A stretch of 64,000 nt of DNA from Hippopus hippopus (GCA_946811185.2 OX328097.1:60665063-60729062), one strand, 5' to 3'. Shown: positions 19,959 through 30,703, counted from the stretch's first letter. Numbers and translations are program-made. Notes: a model not told the origin generated them from the letters alone.

Positions 19959-20163
19959 TCCTTTGGCTGCTAAGCGCAACTCACTGACCATTTGCGGACA
20001 ATGTAGATCAAGATCAGACTGCACAGAACGTGCAGTCTGATCTTGGATCTACACTGTCCGATAAAGAGATATTGTTCCCCCAAAAAGTAAATTTGTATAA
20101 GCAATATTTTGGGTTTTACTCTCGAATTAAAAATTTGATTTTAGTTGTTCAGTAGGTTAAGGG
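19959..20163 (+). mobile_element. Family B MITE, complete
   Basis: TTAA at 19955-19958 and 20164-20167. The 205-bp copy has an intact palindrome on either side of CACAGAACGTG. Confidence 0.9.
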
Positions 20164-20295
20164 TTAAAGCCTTCTCTTAGGTTGGAAGCTGTACAGACGG
20201 CAATGGTTTTCAACGTAATGCAATTTCATTGATCAATCGTTGGGTTTTTTTTTCATCTGTCTCATTGAAAAGACTAGAAAATCTTGAATGAGTGG

Positions 20296-20512
20296 CTTTA
20301 CACTTTATACAAAACGACGAAATTTAAGACTTGCCCGAATTCAAAGCATTTGCCAACGTCAAATGTGTTACAAATGGTTGGATTTGTCTTGGAAAGGGTA
20401 GAATATTGTGGGTCAAGGAGAAAATGCTCTTTACCAACATTTTCTCCTTTTCCAACAATGTTTTCTAAAACTTTATCGTGAAGGTTGTTAAAGCTGGAGA
20501 TTTTGTGGCAAA
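20296..20512 (+). mobile_element. Family A MITE
   Basis: ACTTTATACAAAACGACG, the GACTTGCCCGAATTCAAAGC arm, and the hairpin with TTTACCAAC at the apex. The terminal TTAA sites are mutated. Confidence 0.8.
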
Positions 20513-20969
20513 GACTAAAATAGTAAGCATCGTAATAGTGGGTTCACGGAGAGGTTAACGGATGCAGCGACAAGTTCTAAAAATAGATCATTCACAAAAC
20601 CCGGAGCCTGACCTTTCCCGATTGCTCTTGCACACTCTACTGTGATGCAAATGGTCATGCCTTTTTCCCTACCGGAAGTTATATATGTTTAAACTTTATA
20701 CATATTTATTGTTAGTTGTTTTATTGATCTGCACATGCATGACTAAAAAGTTATTGCACGCAATCCTGTCGTTTGCTTGTAATGCTTTGATTTTTTTTAT
20801 ACCGAACAGATGCTAGTACTCAGCCGCTATGGTGGTATTGGAAACGAAAGAAAAAGTATCTATGCCTAGAGGATCCGCGCTATGGCAACGTATGGAATTG
20901 ATTTCCGAGAGAGTAGTAATATGCCGTATATATCTCATTGCCAATTAGCAACGCACGTCTATTTTAAAT

Positions 20970-21160
20970 ATTTGCCAGACGACACTAGTTTGGACTTGTC
21001 CATAGTTCCTATGTTTAAATTTCGTTTTCAAAAGGGTTTGAACAATTTTGGGAAAAGGAGGAAATGCTTATCACCAGCGTTTTCTCCTGATCCGACCTTT
21101 TTTTTTTATTTTTTAAAAGCCTTCGTACTACTAGGGGTCGTATAAACACTTGGTAAAGGA
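20970..21160 (+). mobile_element. Family A MITE, diverged
   Basis: TATTTGCCAGACGACACTAG, then GGGAAAAGGAGGAAATGCTT and CAGCGTTTTCTCC, ending CACTTGGTAAAGGATTTA. Confidence 0.75.
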
Positions 21161-21341
21161 TTTAAAATATGAAGAATGGGCTGTTCAATCTATTTCCCTT
21201 ACTCCCGACTTTCCCATTCTTAATTATTCATTCCGAAAGTGAACAAAGAGAATATGAATGGATAGTTGAGTACTTTATCAATGAAATTCTTGAGGCTAAT
21301 CGATGTATGAATGGGCAGTTTCGTTTCCATGAATGGAAATT

Positions 21342-21560
21342 GGCTATACCAAACGATATAATTTTAACCTTGTCCAAATTAAAAGCATTTGCAGACGATA
21401 TATTAATTATGGCTCAAATGACTGGATATTTCCTTGAAAGGTTTGAAAACATTGTTGGAAAAGGAGATTATGCCGATTACCATCAATTTATTTTAAAATC
21501 TTTTAAAATCTTTCTCTCTCCGGTTCGTTTAAAGTTGGGATGTGTGCTTAGAGTTGTTTA
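21342..21560 (+). mobile_element. Family A MITE, right arm worn
   Basis: CTATACCAAACGATATAATT, GCAGACGATATATTAATTA, GAAAACATTGTTGGAAAAGG. The mirror half is decayed and the end reads TTAGAGTTGTTTAAGG. Confidence 0.75.
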
Positions 21561-21589
21561 AGGTTTGATAATCGAAGCCGTTCAAAATG

Positions 21590-21866
21590 CATACGAGCCA
21601 TGCTCTGGCAAAAGAGGGCTAAATGCATCTCCGCGATACATTATACCAAGAAATTCATTACATAATTTGGAATCCATAAAATCCATTTTGTAGAACAATC
21701 AGCTGAATCATGAGCCACACTGGTCCTTTGACATGTAAAAAATTGACAAATAGCAAAAAGTTTCGGTCCATGTCAGCCTGCGCGGATTGCGCAGGCTGAC
21801 ATGGATCGATAACTTTTGCAGATGCTTTAAGCTCCCTTTTTACAGAGCATGGTTCATGTATATGAG
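21590..21866 (-). mobile_element. Family D MITE, complete
   Basis: Starts GAGCCATGCTCTGGCAAAAG and ends ACAGAGCATGGTTCATGTAT. The central hairpin is TCAGCCTGCGCGGATTGCGC with mirror, flanked by CAAAAAGTTTCGGTCCATG and CATGGATCGATAACTTTTG. Confidence 0.9.
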
Positions 21867-21869
21867 CGG

Positions 21870-22092
21870 CGCTCATGCAAAAGGAGGTCTAATGCATCCC
21901 CGTGATACATTAAACCGACTCATCACATAATTATCGATCTAAAATTTATTTAGTCTGAAAACCGACTGTATCTGGAGGTAGAATAGTCTTTGGACATGCA
22001 CAAAGTTTGCAAATAGCAAAATAGTTCGACAGTCCGGGCAGGTTGAGTGGGCAGAAACTTTTTGTCGTTGTTAAATTTTTCTACATGGCAGA
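21870..22092 (-). mobile_element. Family D MITE, truncated, tandem to previous
   Basis: GCTCATGCAAAAGGAGGTC, TGCATCCCCGTGATACATTA, then a degraded hairpin (CGACAGTCCGGGCAGGTTG) and loss of the far end. Head-to-tail with 21590-21866. Confidence 0.75.
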
Positions 22093-22317
22093 GGACATTC
22101 TACCTCATGATTTAAAGAGTAGATCCATAGATTTATGAATGGATGTGATGTATTTTTCGTTGTATTTTGTATCTAAAAGTTAATTTCAATTTCGGGTTTA
22201 TTATTCTTACTTTTGTTGATAATTTTTCTTGCTTTTTTTGTTATTATAGCTTAAAAAGATTATTTGAGTTTATTAATCACCGACTGATGCACATATCGAA
22301 TCGTTTCTGATGTTTCA

Positions 22318-22380
22318 TAATGATAATAATAAATAAATAGATAAATAAATAAATGATAATAATAATAATAATAATAATAG
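22318..22380 (+). repeat. (AATA)n / (AAT)n microsatellite
   Basis: AATAAATAG-type tetramers followed by about eight AAT units. Confidence 0.9.
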
Positions 22381-22604
22381 TGTCATTAGGAATAAAGCAA
22401 AGTAGATTATTATTGCTTTCATTATATTGTTTTAATCATCTTTTCAATGAATTATTATTACATTTCTCAGCAGAGAACGATTCTATTATAGAACGTTTTT
22501 ACAGTATGTGCAAAACACTTCTTGATGCAAAAAGTAAAATCGCTTTAAAAGATTAGAAGAACAGAGGAGAAAAGAACGGCACTGTAATTTACCCGTTATT
22601 ACTA

Positions 22605-22735
22605 TACCGTGTTTAACGATTGTGAAGAAGAAGGTATTTGAAAACAATGTGGGGAAAAAAAAAAGAAAATACTAGTCATCAGCATTTTCTTCTTTCCCAC
22701 AATGTGTTTTTCCCTTCCACAGACAAATACCATTA
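22605..22735 (-). mobile_element. Family A MITE, 3' truncated
   Basis: CCGTGTTTAACGATTGTG, GAAAATACTAGTCATCAGCA and TTTCTTCTTTCCCACAATGT; the far arm is cut after ACAAATACCATTATTTGC. Confidence 0.75.
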
Positions 22736-22984
22736 TTTGCTTGTGGCAAGCAATCCCCCCATCCCCCTAAAAATCTAAATCATTAAAAACAAAGATATTG
22801 TTCTTTCCTTAAATCGTTTTTTCTCTCGTTTGTGCCACCTGTAATGTTAAGTGGAAAATCTAAAAATAGCATGTACAGGAAGCAGTTACAACGGAATAGA
22901 AAGACATTGTTATTTTATACAAGTACGAGTTGGCAGTTAAGTAAATGGTGATAGGCATCCTCGATATCGGTATTCGTTTAACTC

Positions 22985-23192
22985 TTTTAGCGCCAAATAC
23001 GAAATCTCGGAGTCTTTCGACGGCTTAAGAATACAATCTGCTGAAACTCAGAAAGATCTTTTTATCTTAGAGGCTTGGCTAAACGAATGGACAGTATAGA
23101 TCCAAGATCAGACTGCACGTAATGTGCAGTTTGTTCTTGATCTTTGCCCATCGCAAATGTCCCTATATTCGCATATGGGGCTGAAAGGGTTG
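22985..23192 (-). mobile_element. Family B MITE, diverged
   Basis: Only the core (AGATCCAAGATCAGACTGCA and TGTGCAGTTTGTTCTTGATC at 23098-23142) and the terminal GGGCTGAAAGGGTTGA are recognisable. Confidence 0.55.
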
Positions 23193-23199
23193 AACACTT

Positions 23200-23760
23200 C
23201 ATTAATTTTTGTGTGTTTGGCTAGAATTAGTTTCCAAATGGAAGAATTAACGAGAGTGAGTAATTCCCGAACAGTTGCTCTTAATTTTTACCTAGGTAGA
23301 CCGTGGCATATTAAGGATGGCTCGATTCAAATACATGCATTGGTCCGTGTAAAGAGGATACAAAACCGTTTGGTATCATTTTACGCCAAAAGGAGACGTC
23401 GTTTTAAGTACATTGTATTTTTCAAAAAAAAAATATTTAATTCGATATTAACTGAAACAAAGTTTTGTTGCAGGCAAATTTTGAACAGAATATTGTAAAA
23501 GGGAAATGATAACTTCCACGAAGTACGATTTAATGCAGGTAAAAAACATTTCTTCTTAAGCCAGAATGTTTTCAAAATTTGTGCTTTGCAAGGCTACAAA
23601 AGTCGGCTGCAGAGGTTTTCGAGCTCAATGTACGATTCGAACCTTCAAATTTCTTACTAACAATTTTATTTTCTTCGGAGACACAACATAACCACGAGTG
23701 TTTAACGCATAAATAAAAGAATTATTCTCGTTAGTGTAATAAGCATTAACATCTACTTAG
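23200..23760. other. No gene; possible A remnant near 23480-23590
   Basis: A 124-codon open frame at 23124-23498 overlaps the B remnant and has no recognisable domain. 23480-23590 (AATATTGTAAAAGGGAAATG and CCAGAATGTTTTCAAAA) faintly resembles family A. Confidence 0.35.
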
Positions 23761-23778
23761 TCCACCAAAACTTTGGTC

Positions 23779-23850
23779 GCTCTGTGTGTCTGTCTGTGTG
23801 TCTGTCTGTGTCTGTCTGTTTCTGTATCTGTCTGTCTGTCTGTCTGAGCA
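23779..23850 (+). repeat. (GTCT)n microsatellite
   Basis: Alternating TGTC and TGTG units, degenerate. Confidence 0.9.
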
Positions 23851-23916
23851 CTCTGCAAACTTTAAATGAATATATTTCCATGAGTACCAAGTGGCATGGT
23901 ATTATCAGAGATAGGG

Positions 23917-24155
23917 GGTCCTGCGTGGCTCGCTTGCGAAGTGTAGGAATTGTAAACTGCAAGCTTCGGATTCGAGCCTCACTTGAAGTACCGGGGTTTT
24001 GTGGGAGTGTACTTGGGCAAGAAAATTCAGAGCCCCAGTCTAGTACCGGAAAACCCCAGGAACATATATGAATATGTGAGCTGTCGTCGCAACATGACTG
24101 AAATATTGTTGAAAGCGGCGTAAAACATTATTAAATCAATAATTTCATTATCACA
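23917..24155 (+). mobile_element. tRNA-derived SINE (GTTGAAAGCGGCG type)
   Basis: The head at about 23919-23990 has an A-box-like TGGCTCGCTTGCGAAG and a B box GGATTCGAGCC. The body contains GTACTTGGGCAAGAAAATTC and CGTCGCAACATGACTGAAAT, and ends ATTGTTGAAAGCGGCG, TAAAACATTATTAAATCAAT. The ending is one I associate with molluscan SINEs. Pol III promoter boxes are therefore present, but transcription is unknown. Confidence 0.75.
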
Positions 24156-24205
24156 AATACAAGCCCGTGAAGTATTTTCGGGTCCAATGAGTATTTATCT
24201 GTTAA

Positions 24206-24412
24206 ACCACATGCTGCTAAGTCCGACTCATTGACCTTTTGCGGACAATGCAGATCAAGATCAGACTGCACAGATCGTGCAGTCTGATCTTAGATCTACA
24301 CTGTCCGATAAGGAGATATTTTCCTCCAAAAAGTAAGTCTGAAATAACATTAAAATAACATTTTTCGGGTTTTACTATCGGCTTGAAAGTTTTATTATAT
24401 TTAGCAGGATAT
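24206..24412 (+). mobile_element. Family B MITE
   Basis: TTAA at 24202-24205. Palindrome intact around CACAGATCGTG. The right end is mutated (AGCAGGATATAATTT), and AACATT is duplicated inside the arm. Confidence 0.85.
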
Positions 24413-24561
24413 AATTTTTCACTAAATCGTATGTTTTTGGTGCTCAAAGAGACCATTCAGATCAGCGCACACAACATAGATCTTAGTGCAAAACTTCTTT
24501 ATTTTTGAATGCAATCACCCTCCTCTTTTCTGGGCATATTTATAATTGTACTGGTGCACAT

Positions 24562-24823
24562 AAGCTGTGCACTGTGAAAAAAGGGGCTGATGCATCTATA
24601 AAAAGTATCGACCCATGTCAGCCTGCGCAATCCGTGCAGCCCGGGCTAACATGAGTCGAAACTTTTTGCTTTTTGTAAATTTTCCGCGTGTCAAAGGACT
24701 ATTCTGCCTCATGATTCAGTCGGTTATTTGGCAAAATTTAGTTTATGGATCCATAACTATGAGATGACGCATATGGTATAATGCATCATGGAGATGCATC
24801 ACCCCCCTTTTCCCAGGTGTTTG
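24562..24823 (+). mobile_element. Family D MITE
   Basis: GCTGTGCACTGTGAAAAAAG, then the hairpin TCAGCCTGCGCAATCCGTGC (mirror partly broken by CCCGGG), ending CATCATGGAGATGCATCACC. Confidence 0.85.
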
Positions 24824-24983
24824 TTTTTTTTGCTTTTTGTAAATCTTCTGCATGTCAAAGGACTATTCATGATTCAGTCGGTTATTTGGCAAAATTTAGT
24901 CTATGAATCCATAACTATGAGATGACGCACATGGTATAATGCATCATGGAGATGCATTAAACCCCCTTTTCCCAGGGTTCTTT
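24824..24983 (+). repeat. Tandem duplicate of the D right arm
   Basis: Repeats 24664-24822 (TTTGCTTTTTGTAAAT through GGAGATGCAT), with an 8-base deletion (CTGCCTCA region) and a few substitutions. Confidence 0.85.
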
Positions 24984-24999
24984 TTTTTAACATTTAGTG

Positions 25000-25440
25000 T
25001 GAATGTATTCCTTCCAATACTGCAGTTTCGACTGTCGAGAATGCCCCTAAACTGGTAAGGCAAAATTGATCGAAAGTATATATTTGTTCTTGTCGAAATT
25101 TATCAATCATTTACTATATATCTATAGTTTCAAGCAAAAACTGTTAAAATTTTCTTTTTCAATCAGGTTATACAAACTTACATGAACGTTTTATTCGAAG
25201 TCTATTCAAGAAAATGTTCACTCAGTGCCGGAAGCACATTTTTTGACGACTCAAATCATCTGTTCGGGAAACAATTTTACATGGATTCTTAGAATGACTC
25301 TTGTGAGTTATTTATTGGCATTCCCGCTCAGCAATCTATATATAGCTCATTTCTGTCTATTTATACGTTATCCTGACTCTTTGCTCACGTGCACATTTTC
25401 CTGAATCCTAGTGCGGGTAAAATGAACCAGAAGGCAAGAA
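25000..25440. other. No gene or recognised repeat
   Basis: Nothing supportable seen. Confidence 0.4.
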
Positions 25441-25454
25441 CAGGATATGAATTA

Positions 25455-25635
25455 ACCATTCTTCATTTTATTCTATGTCTAATTCTAATTAGAAAGTAAC
25501 GCAACTTTTGATTGGCTAAACCAGACGGTTTAGCCAATCAAAAGTTTTGTTACTTTCAAATGAGGAAAATTCTTGAGAAGAAGACTAACAATGTTCTTAG
25601 AATATTAGAAATTGTTGGTGAGTAAGGACCCTGGT
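25455..25635. mobile_element. Family G MITE with palindromic core
   Basis: The core (25492-25556) is a palindrome: AAAGTAACGCAACTTTTGAT, TGGCTAAACC, loop AGAC, then the mirror GGTTTAGCCAATCAAAAGT. Outer arms mirror weakly and the right end reads GTTGGTGAGTAAGGACCC. Confidence 0.75.
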
Positions 25636-25820
25636 GCAATGCACCAGGATATGACTAAAATAAAGTCTAAAATGGTCGCGTTGTGTATATACAACAAAAT
25701 CATATCATTTGTTCATTGTGAAATGCAGATTATTCTGTAACTTTAATTTTGTTTAAATACAGTATAGTGAAATGCAGATAATTCTATAACTTGAATTTGT
25801 TAAGATACAATGTATATAAA

Positions 25821-26074
25821 TAAGCCATGGTATTTGAAAATTGGGCTTAATGCATCTGCAAAAAATCGACCCACGTCAGCCTGCGCAGTCCGCGCAGGCT
25901 GACATCGGTCGACACTTTTTGCTGTCTGTCAATTTTCTGCATATCAAAAGACCAGTCTACTTCAGGATTCACTCAGTTGTTAGACAAAGTTGATTTTATG
26001 GATCCATGATTATATGCTGATTGCTCTGTATAATAAATCACAGAGATGCGTTAATCTCCTTTTGCAAGAGTATG
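25821..26074 (+). mobile_element. Family D MITE
   Basis: AAGCCATGGTATTTGAAAAT, AATGCATCTGCAAAAAATCG, the hairpin GCCTGCGCAGTCCGCGCAGG with TGACATCGGTCGACACTTTT, ending CACAGAGATGCGTTAATCTC. Confidence 0.85.
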
Positions 26075-26401
26075 GCTGCAAAATATGTGAAAATATTATG
26101 TTAACGACAAAACATTTTTAATGTAGTCTGCGTCATGACGAAAATATTCGTCTACATGAGGCTACAAGATTAACTTTTCTCTACATATGCTCCATTCCAA
26201 CAAGTTTTTCGTATTAACGAATAAATTCCGATTCGAATTACTGCAATACTTGACTAACAGAGATTTGGGCCTATTAAAAATAAGAAGCAAGGACGGCAAA
26301 GTCAGTTTTTTGTGTTGTTTGCATATTGTCCAAGAACGAAAATGGATAAACATTTTTTCAAGACATCCGTTAAATTTTTGCTTCATGGTCTAGTAGATTA
26401 A

Positions 26402-26606
26402 CCGTTTAGCTGCTAGGCGCGATTCACTGACCTTTTCGCGGATAGTGTAAATCAAGATCAGACTGCGCAGAACGTGCAGTCTGATATTTGATCTACACTG
26501 TCTGATATGATGATATTATTTCCAAAAACATAACTTTGAAATAGCAATATTTGGGTTTTTACTATTTAATTGAAAATTTCATTTGAGTTATTTAGCAGCA
26601 TAAGGG
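26402..26606 (+). mobile_element. Family B MITE, complete
   Basis: TTAA at 26398-26401 and 26607-26610. Length 205. Hairpin around GCGCAGAACGTGCAGTCTGA. Confidence 0.9.
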
Positions 26607-26727
26607 TTAAAGGGATCTAAAACCAGATTTCGATTTGCAAATTTTTAGATAATCTTAAATCTCAAAGATAGCTTATTTTCATTTGCATGCAGACATAGCT
26701 TTAAAAATAAAACATAAGAGCAAAATT

Positions 26728-26992
26728 CTGGCAAAAGGGGTATAATGCATCTCCATGATCCATCATACCAAACCAAGCATGTTATCACAAGATTATGGAT
26801 CCATAAAGTCCATTTTGTTTGACAACCGACTGAATCATCAGGTAGACATGTCCTTGGACCCGCCAAAAAAATTGACCAATAGCAAAACGTTTCGGCCCAG
26901 GTCAGCCTGCGCGGACTGAGCAGGCTGACATGAGTCGATTCATTTATGCAGATGCATTGAGCCCCCTTTTCAAAGAACATGACTCATATATT
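26728..26992 (-). mobile_element. Family D MITE
   Basis: CTGGCAAAAGGGGTATAATG, CATCTCCATGATCCATCATA, the hairpin GTCAGCCTGCGCGGACTGAG and mirror, ending CCCCTTTTCAAAGAACATGA. Confidence 0.9.
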
Positions 26993-27051
26993 AAAATTTA
27001 TGTTGAAAACACGGAATTACTTATATTATTATTTTGTGGAAATTTTTGCTA

Positions 27052-27070
27052 TACCGTTAGTAACGGTATA
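27052..27070. repeat. Short perfect palindrome
   Basis: TACCGTTAGTAACGGTA. Too short to classify. Confidence 0.6.
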
Positions 27071-27117
27071 ACGGTTATTGCATAAAAAGGGATATATACA
27101 TTTTTTAAAAACACTTC

Positions 27118-27187
27118 GAACTAAGGTCGGCCATTCTGGTTGTGAAGGTCAAGGGTTCGAGTCCCTCAGGAGGCTTTTTTTTTTTTA
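27118..27187 (+). mobile_element. tRNA-like fragment with B box, poly-T
   Basis: GGGTTCGAGTCCCTCAGGAG is a T-arm/B-box sequence followed by a T-run (a Pol III stop signal). The 5' half is not tRNA-like, so this is a SINE or tRNA fragment. Confidence 0.45.
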
Positions 27188-27542
27188 TCATATTTGCTTT
27201 TTTCCCCCGTCCTTGTATTTTTTTTCCTTTAAAACATCAACTCTCCATCCCTCCCCCCCCCCCCCAAAAAAAAAATGGTCAAAATCTTGTTTCATGCTTA
27301 TCTAAGATTTTGTTTTATTCATTTATGGACGTAAAATAAAATTTTCGCTTGCTCCCACGAAGCTAAGGAACAAATCCCAGGTATTTGACTCACAAATCTC
27401 AGGTGCTCTCCCATGGTATTTTTTTCCACATAGAAAACTCCTCTAAATAATCTAACCATGACTCACGAAACAGTTTCTGTTCGAGCGCCCCACACGGTAA
27501 AACTCAGAAAATACCTACTGGATACTTTTTTTTATCGTTTAA

Positions 27543-27747
27543 CCCTTTGCCTGCAAAGCGCGACTCAATGACATTTTGCGGATAGTGTAGATCCAAGATC
27601 AGACTGCACAGAACGTGCAGTCTGATCTTTGATCTACGCTGTCCGATTAGGACATAAATTTCTCCAAAAATTACCTTTGAAATAGCAAAATTTGGGTTTT
27701 TACTATTGTCTTAAAAGTTTCATTTCACTTATTAACCAGAATAAGGA
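27543..27747 (+). mobile_element. Family B MITE, complete
   Basis: TTAA at 27539-27542 and 27748-27751. CCCTTTGCCTGCAAAGCGCG at the start; palindrome around CACAGAACGTGCAGTCTGAT. Confidence 0.9.
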
Positions 27748-27764
27748 TTAAAACCAAGGACAAA

Positions 27765-27917
27765 TTCACCTATAGGCTGCCTAGCGAGACTCAATGTGCT
27801 TTTGCGGACAGTGTAGATCAAGATCAGACTGCAAAGAATGTTCAGTCTTATCTTTGATCTACACTGCCATATTTGCTGAGATTTTTTGTCATGTAAAAAG
27901 TACTTTCGAATCGTATT
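27765..27917 (+). mobile_element. Family B MITE, truncated
   Basis: AGGCTGCCTAGCGAGACTCA through GATCTACACTGCC. The right arm breaks off about 50 bases later. Near-tandem with the previous B. Confidence 0.8.
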
Positions 27918-27928
27918 TTTTTGCGGCT

Positions 27929-28142
27929 GTTTACCACGTAATTCCGAGATATTAACGACCCCGAGATAGAGGTCTTTTGAAAACATTGAGGGAAAAATGA
28001 GAAAATTCTGGTAAACAGCATTTTCTCCTTTTCCCATAATATTTTCTATTTTCAAACGCAGTCCAACCACTTCAGCAATAGCAAATTAGGATAAAAGTGC
28101 TTTCGATTTCAACAAGTCCAACTTTTGTCGGGTGGTAAGGAA
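27929..28142 (-). mobile_element. Family A MITE
   Basis: GTTTACCACGTAATTCCGAG, GGTCTTTTGAAAACATTGAG, hairpin with TGGTAAACAGCA apex, TTAA at 28143-28146. Confidence 0.85.
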
Positions 28143-28195
28143 TTAAAGTGCTTACCATGGGCTGGAAATTTTATTGAATGCAATATAATGTGAGC

Positions 28196-28792
28196 CATAC
28201 TCTGGCAAAAGGGATCAAAAAGGGAGGGTAATAATTGGGTCCCTATGAAGTAAGAAACGGAACCGTAACGAAACGCAACGAAACGGAATGAAACGCAAAA
28301 AAAAGGAACGAAACGCTACGAAACGCAACGAAACGAAAAAGAAAACAAACCGAAACGGAATGAAATGAGAACGAAACGAAACGGAACGAAACGAAACGAA
28401 ATAGAACAAAACGAAATGAGACGAAATGAGTGGTTTTTTAAAACTTATCTTTTTGTCTCAATTTATCGTTTTTCTGTTGTACCGTTTCCTATTGTTTTAT
28501 CCCACGTTTTGTGCAGGGCACAATAAGAATATGTTGCTTCCGTTTCTTACTTTATAGGGACCCTAAATAATTCTCCTTGATGCGTTATACCGAGCATGTC
28601 ATCACATACTTAAGAATCCATGAAAAGTTATTTGTCTTAGAGCAGACTGAATTATGTGGTAGAATGGTCCTAGGTCAAACAGAAAATGTACAAAAAGCAA
28701 AAGGTTTCGACCCAAGTCAACCTGTGCGGAATGCAGAGGCTGACCTGTGTCGATGCTTTTTGCAGATGCATTAAATCCCCTAAAAACAGAGC
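28196..28792 (-). mobile_element. Family D MITE split by a CGAAA-array element
   Basis: D parts are 28196-28236 (GAGCCATACTCTGGCAAAAG) and 28564-28792 (GATGCGTTATACCGAGCATG, GGTCCTAGGTCAAACAGAAA, worn hairpin, GATGCTTTTTGCAGATGCAT). Confidence 0.75.
28237..28563. mobile_element. TIR element with a CGAAA-type array
   Basis: A 327-bp insertion. The inverted ends match at 25 of 26 positions (GGGTCCCTATGAAGTAAGAA left, TTCTTACTTTATAGGGACCC right). Flanks are TAATAATT and TAAATAATT, a possible imperfect 8-bp target duplication. 28258-28430 is a degenerate array of AACGAAACG units. Confidence 0.8.
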
Positions 28793-28799
28793 TGATTTT

Positions 28800-29550
28800 T
28801 TTGTTTTTTAACATGTAAAATACCGTACTTTCATTGCCAGATCGATAAAAACCAGATCGTATCCCAGATGGCCCAGAGTTTAAATATTTGTCATGTAGTA
28901 TCACCACGTGGACCTCTACGAAGTTTGTTCAAGTGATGCCCTTGGCGTAAAAAATTAACCCGCTGTAATGTGCCCTATTTCAGAAACAACTGATTTGAGG
29001 CGCCATTGATGTTATGCATCAATATTTTCTTGTAGCGTCCTTGGAAAAGGCACTGCAAAGTCACGTTATAACATTAGTAAGTCAAATAATGGAGGTATGA
29101 ATAAGACTAAAACGCCGCTGAAGAGTCTTTTACCACCATCGAAAAACGTCCAACAGCAAAGTGCAAGCGAAGTCGGCCGCTAAATATAAAGGAGTATTAT
29201 TGCTTTATTTCTCTGTAAATGTCGGAATGACGCAACGTGTTCGTCTGCTATTTCGCAATGAAAGCAGCACATCCCAGATTCTTTCAGAATTGGAAATTAT
29301 GGTCAACCTCGCGTGAACCAATGACGTCACTACCATAGCGGAAAAAAAGCTTCCATTTCTATTAGCAACGCACGCAACAAGTGTCAGAGCAGAATTGACG
29401 AGTCCGTGCGTTATCTCATTCAGTATTCCACAAAACCTTTTCCATGTCTTTGTTAGTGAATGTTATACGCGAAAGCATCAATAATTCAAAGAGAGGGACA
29501 AAGTAATGTGGTCAAACTATCCATGCATTCAGATAATCGAGAAATCACGT
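28800..29550. other. No repeat; possible regulatory island
   Basis: No family seen. 29318-29330 reads CCAATGACGTCAC, a CCAAT box fused to a full CRE palindrome. No coding exon was recognised. Confidence 0.35.
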
Positions 29551-29556
29551 CTTTGA

Positions 29557-29783
29557 TCCTTTGCCACGCAATCCCGTGTCAACATTTTAACGGCTTTGAA
29601 GAAAAGGGCTTTTGGAAACGTTGAGGGAAATGGAGAAAATGCTAGTAACTAGCATATTCTTCATATCCCTCTATATTTTCCTCCCTCTCCAGGACAAGTT
29701 CCATCACTTAAGCCACACTCAACTCGTCGTAGACAAATGCTTTCAACTTTAACAAGTCTAAAATTCTTTTATCTGATAAAGAG
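29557..29783 (-). mobile_element. Family A MITE
   Basis: CCTTTGCCACGCAATCCCGT, GGGCTTTTGGAAACGTTGAG, worn hairpin (GCTAGTAACTAGCA), TTAA at 29784-29787. Confidence 0.85.
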
Positions 29784-29875
29784 TTAAGCGTGTAAATTTC
29801 ACCAGTTACCTAATAAATCAGGACAATAGCACTTCTGCTCATTTTTGTCATGTGAGCTTGTTCGCTGCTATCATT

Positions 29876-29975
29876 ATCACAGGCGTTCGTTTTATGACGA
29901 TTTCGCCATCCATATAATGTTTATATGTACATTATATAGATGGCGAAGTTCGTCATAACACGAGCGCCTGTGATC
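29876..29975. repeat. 100-bp inverted repeat
   Basis: Arms of about 42 bp: ATCACAGGCGTTCG, TATGACGATTTCGCCATC, ATATAATGT, with the mirror ACATTATATAGATGGCGAAG and GAGCGCCTGTGAT. A second copy was not seen. Confidence 0.8.
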
Positions 29976-30021
29976 ATTAGTTAGAATAAAATGTAGATCT
30001 TTGTTGTTCTAATAAATTTAA

Positions 30022-30238
30022 ATGAGCCATGCTCTGTGAAAAGGGGGCTTACTGCATTAGCAGAGGGTATCGATCCAGGTCAGCCTGGTCGATCAACTGT
30101 ATGTCCAAGGACCAGTCAAGATAAAGTCCGTTGGTGAAAAAATGCTATTATGGATCCATAATTATGGGTAGTCTTGATTGGTATCATGCATCACGGAGAT
30201 GCATTAAGCCCCCCTTTCCCATAGCATGGCTCACATAT
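30022..30238 (+). mobile_element. Family D MITE, hairpin arm deleted
   Basis: Both ends are excellent (GAGCCATGCTCTGTGAAAAG and CCCATAGCATGGCTCACATA). The second half of the hairpin is missing after GGTCAGCCTG. Confidence 0.85.
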
Positions 30239-30595
30239 AAAAGGATGACGTCATAAACGGGTTTTCCCTCTAATTGCTGAAAAATTTAAAGTGCAAAAAC
30301 CTTAATTTTCAATGGAAATTTACCCTTTTGCTAGAGAAACATTGTTTTGTTATTTGTCCAGATTTTTTATACAGTGTCCCTGCTTCTATAGAAATCGTGC
30401 TCCACTTTCACGTGACCTGATATGTGCGTGCACTTTTAGCAAATAAATAAGGATTTGGGTCTGTATTTAGGTACAAAGGAAATAGCAAAATTATTTATGG
30501 TGAGAGTTCACGTTTGTTTCATTTATATAAAGTATCTTTAGTACAGGATAATTTACAAAAGTCAGTTCTACTAGTCAGGAGAAAGATATCATGTC

Positions 30596-30607
30596 TGCGC
30601 ATGCGCA
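30596..30607. promoter_or_regulatory. NRF1-type palindrome TGCGCATGCGCA
   Basis: A perfect 12-base match to the known NRF1 consensus in a non-repeat stretch (30250-30700). No adjacent gene is visible, so a promoter role is only a possibility. Confidence 0.25.
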
Positions 30608-30703
30608 TACTTGCTAGCGGCGAATGGAAAGCATGCCCTTCGCAAATATCAAATTGAAATTGCAGACAATTGAAGACAATCTATAGAGACAAGGAAAATT
30701 GTC

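Noticed and set aside
23124..23498. 124-codon open frame as a gene
   Set aside because: It begins in a family B remnant, has no domain I recognise, and no supporting splice or promoter pattern is visible.
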